This document shows positions 7,451 to 13,233 of a stretch of DNA of 48,044 nucleotides, piece by piece. Below the pieces are notes generated by a model. The model was not told the DNA's origin. It saw nothing but the letters and a program-made list of their open reading frames with translations, and made no database searches. The position numbers were made by a program, and so were the translations under genes. Each line of letters starts with the position of its first letter. The stretch's first letter is position 1. The stretch comes from a virus, in IMG/VR virus record IMGVR_UViG_3300027834_000010, positions 1 to 48,044 of that record; one strand, written 5' to 3'.

Positions 7451-7483
7451 TTCCTTTTTCTATTTGAGTTTAATTGTGTGTAG
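7451..7483 (-). repeat. Start-associated repeat, copy B
   Basis: On the minus strand this reads ACACAATTAAACTCAAATAG then AAAAAGGAA. It differs from copy A (5963-5993) at about two positions plus a 2-base gap. It carries the ribosome site of the 7445 start. The bases before it (GTAGACCTCGCGG...) also recall the GTAGGCTTCG before copy A. Confidence 0.75.
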
Positions 7484-7514
7484 TAAACCGCGAGGTCTAC
7501 TTTAAAATAATAAT

Positions 7515-8363
7515 TTAACTGGCTTCACAGAAGAATCCGCAATCAGGTACATAGATTGGATCTTTAATGCCAACACCATCTGGTAAATATCTCAGCGGTA
7601 TTCTCATTTGACCATCTTGAGGCTTAATTTTAATTTGCTTTAGCTTGCCTGATTTAATATCCTCGGCAATCTTAATGATTACTTCTGGATGGTTATTCAT
7701 AAGCTTCATGGTTGACATGTTACACATAGCAACGCCAAGTATTTCTTCTTCGCGGGCTCGTTTTTCAAATACATCAGGAAAGCATATTCTAACCAGATTC
7801 CAGTAACCGACACTTGACGACTTTAAGCACCCTTTGCAGTTATTATTTGGGAAGCCTAAGTGATACATTTCAGGCAAGCGAATACCAGCATCTTCAAGCA
7901 TTTTAAAACAATCCTGCTTTGTGCAATTAGCTTCAACTAAAGGTGCGTCAAACATGGTGTTTGGCTCATTATCAATTAAATCATCAATGCGCTTTTCTTC
8001 TTCCGAAGTCATACCAAAAACATGAATATCACCATCTTGCTGCCAATCTAAACGAACTTGCTTTTTAAGTTCCTTTGTACACCTTGCTCCATTAACGCCA
8101 GACATATATTTAGTTTGCTTTACCACTTCCGATACAGATGAATTGTATTTCTCACTGGTTATCATTAGTATTTCTTGACCAAGCCAAGCTTCACAATCTT
8201 TACGGTAACGCTCATTATCTTCATGCTCATCTTCAATAAAAATACTAACGACCACCAATTTTTTAGGGAAAGGGAGTTTGTTGTTAGCTATGATTTTTAA
8301 TTTAGCAGCAACTGTTGATGCTGCACCATGACTAAACCAGCACACTATTCTTTCGTCACTCAT
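7515..8363 (-). CDS. PAPS reductase-like (adenine nucleotide alpha-hydrolase) protein
   Basis: This 282-residue protein belongs to the PAPS-reductase/PP-loop family found in many phages. A modified PP-loop, CWFSHGAAST (S11, G13, S16), is near the N-terminus. HVFGMTSEEEKR lies mid-protein and NNNCKGCLKSSSVGYWN (a CxxC pair) later on. The family activates or reduces sulfate nucleotides or transfers sulfur; DndC, in DNA phosphorothioation, is a relative. The phage substrate is unknown. A role in DNA modification or counter-defence is possible but not shown. The start at 8363 has AAGGA 6 bases upstream; a longer start is less well placed. A decayed second member lies at 9691-10092. Confidence 0.85.
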   Translation of the reverse strand: MSDERIVCWFSHGAASTVAAKLKIIANNKLPFPKKLVVVSIFIEDEHEDNERYRKDCEAWLGQEILMITSEKYNSSVSEVVKQTKYMSGVNGARCTKELKKQVRLDWQQDGDIHVFGMTSEEEKRIDDLIDNEPNTMFDAPLVEANCTKQDCFKMLEDAGIRLPEMYHLGFPNNNCKGCLKSSSVGYWNLVRICFPDVFEKRAREEEILGVAMCNMSTMKLMNNHPEVIIKIAEDIKSGKLKQIKIKPQDGQMRIPLRYLPDGVGIKDPIYVPDCGFFCEAS

Positions 8364-8368
8364 AATAA

Positions 8369-8390
8369 TTCCTTTTTCCATTAAAGTTTA
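8369..8390 (-). repeat. Start-associated repeat, partial copy C
   Basis: On the minus strand TAAACTTTAATGGAAAAAGG precedes the 8363 start. It shares the TAAACT...AAAAAGGAA core with copies A and B. AGTTTACT at 8385-8392 also matches the arm of the 16264-16298 palindrome. Confidence 0.5.
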
Positions 8391-8456
8391 CTAAGTGCTA
8401 TCAGCAAGTTACGTTAAAATTAACTCTATAAACTTACACCTAGCTCGATTTGTTAA

Positions 8457-8485
8457 ATTCTAGATTTTAATGTAATTAAAGTAAA
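8457..8485 (-). promoter_or_regulatory. Candidate sigma70 promoter for the PAPS-reductase-like gene
   Basis: On the minus strand TTTACT (8485-8480), 17 bases, then TAGAAT (8462-8457). It lies in the only sizeable gap (128 bases) of this part of the leftward operon. The -35 contains an AGTAAA element like those at the main promoters. Moderate support only. Confidence 0.45.
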
Positions 8486-8491
8486 GCGTTA

Positions 8492-8935
8492 TTAGAAGAA
8501 ATTCATCAATTGATTTTCTGTATTAACATCGGCACTATGGAATATATGTTTCAATGCCGCCCTAATCAAAGCTAAGTAACATTCCTGAAACCTTTCTTCA
8601 GTCATGTTAGCAAAAGCTAACGATTCGGCTTCTGTTCGTATAGAGCCATCAAGACGCACTGATTGAATATAAAAACCAGCAAGTATAGTTAAATCTTTTC
8701 TGAATCGATCAAACTGCTCTGTTTCAGAACAATACTTATGTACGTTGTCACCATTCCAATAGTTAAAGCAGAAGTGAAAAAATACCATGGTTTTTCGCAA
8801 AAACGCAGGATTACGAGATAACTTAACGTTAATTTCATAACTTTCAAAAGTTTTAAATTTTATGGTTTTTTCCTGCTCCATATCATTTAACGGTGAGAAC
8901 ATTCCGCCAGGTTGCTTAACCATGATAATTTTCAT
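8492..8935 (-). CDS. DUF1367 family protein
   Basis: This 147-residue protein matches DUF1367 in layout. It has an N-terminal VKQPGGMFSPLND segment, the RNPAFLRKTMVFFHFCFNYW motif, and a C-terminal helical part. DUF1367 proteins are common in the replication/recombination region of lambdoid and other temperate phages, with unknown activity. The start codon shares one base with the TAA of the 8935-9102 gene (TAATG). Confidence 0.82.
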   Translation of the reverse strand: MKIIMVKQPGGMFSPLNDMEQEKTIKFKTFESYEINVKLSRNPAFLRKTMVFFHFCFNYWNGDNVHKYCSETEQFDRFRKDLTILAGFYIQSVRLDGSIRTEAESLAFANMTEERFQECYLALIRAALKHIFHSADVNTENQLMNFF

Positions 8936-9102
8936 TACTTCTGAAGCTCCTTTATTTTTTTATTGGCGTTTTTAAGTTGATTTTCAGTAAGGGTTAATTG
9001 ATTTTCTAACGCTTCAACCTTTTTAACTAATGCTGATTTAGGGCAATCAATCGGTAAGCCTTGACCGCAACAGCTTTGATGGATTATTTCACTAGCCTTC
9101 AT
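8935..9102 (-). CDS. Small coiled-coil protein (55 aa)
   Basis: ATG at 9102 overlaps the upstream TGA (ATGA), and the TAA at 8935-8937 overlaps the DUF1367 start, so translation is coupled on both sides. The N-terminus has a CC pair (HQSCCGQGLPIDC) and the rest is a coiled coil (VEALENQLTLTENQLKNANK). Family unknown. Confidence 0.72.
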   Translation of the reverse strand: MKASEIIHQSCCGQGLPIDCPKSALVKKVEALENQLTLTENQLKNANKKIKELQK

Positions 9103-9560
9103 GACCAAGCCTCGAGTTTATTGAAAATAGTATAAAGCTCTTCCGGATCAAGTTCGCGACCTGAAGGTTTTGCGACCCAACCGGCGAACTGAATATTTAC
9201 ATTCTTTGATTTTAAGTCACTGATAAAATTTTGATGGCGTTCGTTTAGATAACCAACCAATTCTGATTGAAGGTAGGGTTCAGTCATTACGGCATAATCA
9301 ATCTTAAGCTCTTGGTCGCCTTTTGAATTAAAGCAACCAACAACCAGGTAAATAGCCCACTTGTAGCGGAAATAGGTGATCGCTTCGGCCATTGTTTTAG
9401 TTACTGGTCTTTCATCACCTTTTAAGTTGACAAGCTTAATTGGCTCTTTTGATGACTTATCGTTGGCAATAAAAGCAATAGCAAAGCCTTTTAACACGCG
9501 AATATTATTTTTACGCACCGCTTCAACTGGATTGTGTTTCTTTTTTCTTACTTTGCTCAT
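9099..9560 (-). CDS. Hypothetical phage protein
   Basis: This 153-residue protein has a basic N-terminus (MSKVRKKKHNP). The middle is hydrophobic and beta-rich, and the end is LDPEELYTIFNKLEAWS. No domain was recognised. It is coupled by ATGA overlap to the downstream small coiled-coil gene. It has AAGGTG ahead of its start. Confidence 0.65.
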   Translation of the reverse strand: MSKVRKKKHNPVEAVRKNNIRVLKGFAIAFIANDKSSKEPIKLVNLKGDERPVTKTMAEAITYFRYKWAIYLVVGCFNSKGDQELKIDYAVMTEPYLQSELVGYLNERHQNFISDLKSKNVNIQFAGWVAKPSGRELDPEELYTIFNKLEAWS

Positions 9561-9607
9561 AACAGCACCTTAAAATCTTCTTGTTGTATTTCGATATTAG
9601 TTAGCAT
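9557..9607 (-). CDS. Possible 16-residue leader peptide
   Basis: A short frame (MLTNIEIQQEDFKVLL) ends with TGA overlapping the ATG of the 9560 gene. The overlap is suggestive, but no good ribosome site precedes it and length alone proves nothing. Confidence 0.2.
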   Translation of the reverse strand: MLTNIEIQQEDFKVLL

Positions 9608-9661
9608 ATTATTGACATCTACTTTGATGTAGTGTTTTTTATGTTGCTTTCTGTTGTTTTG

Positions 9662-9692
9662 CCGCTAACCTTTACGGGCTAGCGGTTTTTTT
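9662..9692 (+). terminator. Rho-independent terminator, oriented against the operon
   Basis: CCGCTAACC (9662-9670) pairs with GGCTAGCGG (9677-9685), with one mismatch and a 6-base loop, and a run of seven T follows on the plus strand. On the minus strand the hairpin is followed by CAAAAC, so it would terminate only plus-strand transcripts, yet all genes here are leftward. The T run overlaps the stop codon of the PAPS-reductase remnant. Confidence 0.6.
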
Positions 9693-10092
9693 ATTCGCAA
9701 AATATGTGATCACCTATTTTGCAATTCATATCAGCACCAGTATATTCTATTTCATCACCACCACGATCAGTCATAGCCCATTTAACAACATCAAAAACAT
9801 TACCAACTACATTTTTTCTATGGCCTAAAAAAGAAAGGCTATAATCTGGGTTTTTTTCTTTCATCCATACGGCAAATCTAGATGCCTTAAACACCTGTCT
9901 TTCCCATTTATCTAGTTGAATTATTTTTTCTGGGGTTTCAATTGCCACCTGTCTAATTTCAGACTTGCATGAAAGAACACAAGGCCAGCACCCAACGCGA
10001 TTAGCGCCTTTTAAATATAGCGGGTTAGGTTTTATTCCTAGATATTTATGTAAAGCAAAAACATCCTGAACAAGCCATTTATGTATAGGTAA
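9691..10092 (-). pseudogene. PAPS reductase-like protein, C-terminal remnant
   Basis: The minus-strand frame from 10092 is open for 133 codons and reads like the last third of a PAPS-reductase-family enzyme. HKWLVQDVFALHKYLG (W-x-x-x-D-V-F) is followed by KPNPLYLKG, NRVGCWPCVLSCKSE with its Cys motif, and an end ...IFCE. The PP-loop half is missing. A TAA stands directly upstream at 10095-10093, and the replication gene follows within 35 bases. No ATG gives this product; a GTG at 9948 would make only 85 residues. I read it as a gene cut down by deletion when the neighbouring module was exchanged. The intact relative is at 7515-8363, but the two are not close copies. Confidence 0.75.
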
Positions 10093-10105
10093 TTAATCAC
10101 TCCTT

Positions 10106-10127
10106 GTAAAGTAAAAGATTACTTTAC
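10106..10127. repeat. Perfect palindrome (operator-like)
   Basis: GTAAAGTAA (10106-10114), 4-base centre, TTACTTTAC (10119-10127). Each arm has 9 bases with no mismatch. It starts in the stop codon of the DnaC-like gene. There is no T run, so it is not an ordinary terminator. The arms resemble AGTAAAC elements at the divergent promoters. Confidence 0.7.
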
Positions 10128-10840
10128 TATCCAGTGAATCCCTTCCAGTTAAACACTATCCATTCACAGTTATTGGTTTGTAATCTTCTGATTATTCTAG
10201 CGCCAACGAATTCAGTAAAATCATTTGTATCAAGGTTTGTAAGTAAGCCAATAGCTTTTAAGTTACCAGTGCGCTGATCTATTACCTGGTTTAAAATCAT
10301 CTTCTCGTGGTCGCTACCTTTCGTTAAACCAATTTCATCAAGAATTAACAGGTCGTAATCTATTAGCTGCTTTAAAAATTGGTCTTCAGAATATTCAGCA
10401 TTATCGCCGTAACATTTTCTAAGTTTGATCATCATTTCAGAAACAGTAATGATCAGGCATGTTTTACCTATAAACATTAGCTTGTTGCAAATTGCAGCTG
10501 ATAAATGATTCTTACCTGTTCCAGTGTCACCCGAAAAAACAAAACACGCTGAACTGTTGCCCAGGAAGTTTTCAATATAATTATTAGAAAACGTGGCTGC
10601 ATTGTGCTGTCCTTGATTGCTGACAACATAGTTTTCAACAGAACAATTTTGATGGATTGGCAAAATACCAGATCGACCTAATATTGAGTTGATAACTGAT
10701 GTTCGCTGTCTTTCTCCAATTTCATAGCCTGTTTCAATTTCAGCAGCCTTTCGTTCAGCCAAAACATCGTCATAGCTGCGATCTGTCTTACCTTGACTAG
10801 CAAGCTGCTTAGCTTTCAATATCACCTGTTTAATTGACAT
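10127..10840 (-). CDS. DnaC-like helicase loader (AAA+ ATPase)
   Basis: This 237-residue protein has Walker A GDTGTGKN (104-111) and Walker B LLILDE (164-169), followed by the NQVIDQRTGNLKAIGLLTNL sensor region typical of DnaC/IstB-type loaders. The N-terminal 90 residues would contact helicase or the initiator. It would load the host DnaB helicase at the phage origin. It directly follows the DUF1376 initiator gene (2-base gap), matching the O-P order of lambda-like replication modules. No phage helicase gene was seen, so host DnaB is presumably used. Confidence 0.9.
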   Translation of the reverse strand: MSIKQVILKAKQLASQGKTDRSYDDVLAERKAAEIETGYEIGERQRTSVINSILGRSGILPIHQNCSVENYVVSNQGQHNAATFSNNYIENFLGNSSACFVFSGDTGTGKNHLSAAICNKLMFIGKTCLIITVSEMMIKLRKCYGDNAEYSEDQFLKQLIDYDLLILDEIGLTKGSDHEKMILNQVIDQRTGNLKAIGLLTNLDTNDFTEFVGARIIRRLQTNNCEWIVFNWKGFTG

Positions 10841-10842
10841 AG

Positions 10843-11757
10843 TTAATCCTTATAAAGATCTTGCTGTTTACCAAAGCCTTCAGGAACGTAAAAATCTTTA
10901 CCTATGGCGTTTATATCTCGCTTGGTAGGTTTAGCATTAAGATCTTTGTTACGTTGAATAGTTAACATATCCCATTGAGTTCTGAGCTTGCCAGGACTTA
11001 AAATATTACCCTTCCAAAATTCAGAATTATTTACCCACATAAACAAGTCACTCATTTCTTGATGAGTATTTCCATCTATGGCCCGTAACTTTCTAATTGA
11101 GCCAGCCCACTTTTCAAAACCTGCAGGAGAAGGTTTTTTATGTTTAGGGTTAATCAATAAAAGCCGTTCGTAAAACCAGTGAGCAAAGTTAAGATCTTCT
11201 TTAGCAAAATTCACTGTTGATTTTTTAGGTTCAACATCTAAATTTGAATTATCGTTAACAGTTTCTTTTGTTAACTGATCTTTATTTATAGTTATTGGTT
11301 CTTGGTTAATGGTTAATGGTTCTTGGTTAGCTTTCGAGTCGCTTTTTTTAGCTTTGCTTTCGGTTTTCGTTGGGTTATCTAAATTAACCGACTGGGTTTT
11401 TTTAGCTTTGCTTTCGGTTTCCGTTGGGTTAGCTGTAGCTTTTCTAGGCCTGCCGCCTTTTTTACCGTTAACCCTTGCCGACTCTGCTTTTGCATGATAA
11501 TTAGCTATTTCGCTATCAATGCGATTTTGTTTAAATCCGTTTTCAGCCTCAACAAAGAAATCTTCCAAGACTGTTTTAATTTCTTCTTGGTTATCTCTCA
11601 TATTTATCAAACGAGACAATTTAACTACATCAATTATCAATGGCCGCTCAGTGTCATAATACAATTCAATTAGCCTTCTGTAAGCTAAGTCTTCTGTATT
11701 ACTTAAATGGCGAGTAGCTTTAGCATAGTCACCAATATTAAATTGGTAATAGTGCAT
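10843..11757 (-). CDS. DUF1376 replication initiation protein
   Basis: This 304-residue protein has the DUF1376 start (YYQFNIGDYAKATRHLSN, then LAYRRLIELYYDTERPL), a winged-helix-like initiator domain. GKKGGRPRK marks its end. A low-complexity linker follows with two near-identical TESKAKK units and EPLTINQEPITIN repeats. The C-terminal part (about 190-304) resembles the partner-binding end of phage O-type proteins. It should bind the origin and recruit the DnaC-like loader encoded next. The linker DNA is made of direct repeats (11297-11329 and 11343-11431), so the origin may lie inside the gene, as in lambda O. Confidence 0.85.
   Translation of the reverse strand: MHYYQFNIGDYAKATRHLSNTEDLAYRRLIELYYDTERPLIIDVVKLSRLINMRDNQEEIKTVLEDFFVEAENGFKQNRIDSEIANYHAKAESARVNGKKGGRPRKATANPTETESKAKKTQSVNLDNPTKTESKAKKSDSKANQEPLTINQEPITINKDQLTKETVNDNSNLDVEPKKSTVNFAKEDLNFAHWFYERLLLINPKHKKPSPAGFEKWAGSIRKLRAIDGNTHQEMSDLFMWVNNSEFWKGNILSPGKLRTQWDMLTIQRNKDLNAKPTKRDINAIGKDFYVPEGFGKQQDLYKD
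11297..11329. repeat. Direct repeats, candidate iterons
   Basis: GGTTCTTGGTTA occurs at 11297-11308 and again at 11318-11329, separated by ATGGTTAAT. The unit spacing is 21 bases, two helical turns, inside the initiator gene linker. Confidence 0.6.
11343..11431. repeat. 35-bp direct repeat pair inside the initiator gene
   Basis: A 35-base unit starting TTTTTTTAGCTTTG and ending GTTGGGTTA occurs at 11343-11377 and 11397-11431, identical except one T/C change. It encodes the two PTxTESKAKK units. Near-identity at synonymous positions points to a recent duplication or to selection on DNA, such as origin iterons. Confidence 0.8.
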
Positions 11758-11759
11758 AA

Positions 11760-11963
11760 TTAAACCTCTTCACCAAGCTTGATGAATTCCCAAACTTTAT
11801 AATCAAGAGCTTCACAAAGCTCACCTAATTTACGAACTGATAAAGAGCCAGTTTTAACAACTTGTGGAATGTAAGTTTTAGTTACTCCCATTTTTTTAGC
11901 TAATTCAGTTTTGTTTGTTTCCTTGATAGCTAAAGCTACCTTTAATGATTTTTCTAAGTTCAT
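11760..11963 (-). CDS. XRE-family HTH regulator
   Basis: This 67-residue single-domain protein has a Cro/CI-type helix-turn-helix. NKTELAKKMGVTKTYIPQVVK contains the A-x-x-x-G turn and the recognition helix, and KLGELCEALDYKVWEFIK closes the domain. It is the first gene of the leftward operon, transcribed from the promoter at 11995-12023. It probably binds the AGTAAAC elements in the divergent region and balances the two directions like Cro. There is no cleavable C-terminal domain, so it is not a classical SOS-inducible CI. Confidence 0.88.
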   Translation of the reverse strand: MNLEKSLKVALAIKETNKTELAKKMGVTKTYIPQVVKTGSLSVRKLGELCEALDYKVWEFIKLGEEV

Positions 11964-11994
11964 AATTGAACCTCATTTAGTTGATGTTGAATAG

Positions 11995-12023
11995 ATGATA
12001 CTCGCAAATAGTAAACCCGTCAA
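11995..12023 (-). promoter_or_regulatory. Leftward early promoter
   Basis: On the minus strand TTGACG (12023-12018), 17 bases, TATCAT (12000-11995). AGTAAAC elements at 12010-12016 (inside the spacer) and 12031-12037 (just upstream of the -35) are 21 bases apart, suiting binding of a small repressor on one face of the helix. Confidence 0.75.
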
Positions 12024-12045
12024 ATAAAAAAGTAAACAAATGATG

Positions 12046-12074
12046 TTGACAGGAATAATTAAGTGTAATATTAT
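12046..12074 (+). promoter_or_regulatory. Rightward early promoter
   Basis: TTGACA (12046-12051), 17 bases, TATTAT (12069-12074), a near-consensus sigma70 promoter leading to the gene at 12112. Its -35 is about 23 bases from the leftward -35, so the two promoters are back to back and can share the AGTAAAC elements. The bases GGAATAAT after the -35 recur in the 21234 promoter. Confidence 0.8.
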
Positions 12075-12111
12075 TTAAATCGTCCAAGCAAACAACATAT
12101 GAGTAGGCAAC

Positions 12112-12324
12112 ATGTTAAAAAGATTAGAAGTGAAAGTTGGTTCGGCTCACTGTGTTGAGCCAGTACCAGGAACAAACGGCGCTGTTAGTATTAAAGCGGT
12201 TCTTCTCGATGTAGATATGTTCGAGTTAATGCAGTCGTTAAAAAAAGAAGCTGGTGTTCAATTAATACTTGATCACTTATCAGATACAGAAATTGAAAAT
12301 TATTTAAAAAAGAGAGCTAAGTAA
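12112..12324 (+). CDS. Small early protein, first rightward gene
   Basis: This 70-residue protein begins MLKRLEVKVGSAHCVEPV. The second half (QSLKKEAGVQLILDHLSDTE) is helical. No family was recognised. It is the first product of the strong rightward promoter, and its TAA overlaps the start of the Rad52-like gene (TAATG), so the two are translationally linked. A role as a recombination accessory or regulator is possible. Confidence 0.72.
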   Translation: MLKRLEVKVGSAHCVEPVPGTNGAVSIKAVLLDVDMFELMQSLKKEAGVQLILDHLSDTEIENYLKKRAK

Positions 12325-13232
12325 TGGCATTTGATTTAAATAAATTATCTAAAAAATTCCCCGAAGAGGATATTGAGTGGCGCATTCAAATGTGTGGTAA
12401 TAATTCGTGGGCTCTTGTTGTTCCTTACATTACTAACCGGGCGATAATGCAACGCCTTGATGATGCTGTTGGTCCTGGGTTTTGGAAAAATGAATTCAAA
12501 GCCTCACCTTGTAATACTGGTTATCAATGTGGTATTTCAATAAAAATTGATAATGAATGGGTTACTCGTTGGGATGGTTCGGAAGTTGTTGGTTCAAATA
12601 CTATAGATAAAGTTAAATCAACAATGTCTTCAGCTATGAAAAGAACGGGCGTTCAATGGGGTATTGGTCGTTACCTTTATCAGTTTGATGTGGGCTTTGC
12701 TACTGTTAAACCTGTTGACACGAGAAAAGAAACAGATACAAAGGGCGGTTTTATTTACCACGAAAATAAAACAAAGAAAGAAAAATTTCAATGGAAACCG
12801 CCAGCACTTGAAGCGTGGGCTTTACCGTTAACTAAAAAAGATATTTCGGCTTACATAAAGTTATTGGCTGAAGTTGAAAACCTTGATGAGCTTCGTTATG
12901 CGTGGCAAGTAATATATAAAGCTTCATGTTCAGAAGGTGATGATGTAATAACTAAAGAATTCACTAAAGCAAAAGATGAAGCAAAAGAGCGAATAGCCAA
13001 GCAGCAGCAAGATCAGATCATCGGTGATACCGCTAAAATTGACGGCTACATAACTAAGCAATTAACATCATTTGATATGGTACCTAATGAATCAGCAGCA
13101 GAAGGAATTAAAGGAGCGTTATTAAAAGAACTAGAAAAAAGAACTAAAAACACGGTAGTCGATTCAGGTCCATTTATTATAAGAATCAATGCCACTTACC
13201 AAAAAACAATACAGAAATTTAAAGGCGAATAA
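12324..13232 (+). CDS. Rad52/Rad22-like single-strand annealing protein (Sak-type)
   Basis: This 302-residue protein has the Rad52/22 signature in its first 130 residues. FPEEDIEWRIQ is followed by AIMQRLDDAVGPGFWKNEF, WVTRWDGSEVVG and STMSSAMKRTGVQWGIGRYLYQ. These proteins form rings that anneal complementary single strands, the same task as lambda Red-beta and phage Sak. It would drive recombination-dependent replication and repair. The C-terminal half is divergent and probably regulatory. The next gene overlaps or abuts and is likely a partner. No RecE/lambda-Exo-like exonuclease was found beside it; the VRR-NUC and HNH nucleases sit in the other operon. Confidence 0.9.
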   Translation: MAFDLNKLSKKFPEEDIEWRIQMCGNNSWALVVPYITNRAIMQRLDDAVGPGFWKNEFKASPCNTGYQCGISIKIDNEWVTRWDGSEVVGSNTIDKVKSTMSSAMKRTGVQWGIGRYLYQFDVGFATVKPVDTRKETDTKGGFIYHENKTKKEKFQWKPPALEAWALPLTKKDISAYIKLLAEVENLDELRYAWQVIYKASCSEGDDVITKEFTKAKDEAKERIAKQQQDQIIGDTAKIDGYITKQLTSFDMVPNESAAEGIKGALLKELEKRTKNTVVDSGPFIIRINATYQKTIQKFKGE

Positions 13233-13233
13233 A

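Noticed and set aside
9691-9948. Stand-alone 85-residue gene starting at GTG 9948
   Set aside because: The frame continues upstream for 48 codons with clear PAPS-reductase family sequence, so this is the end of a truncated gene.
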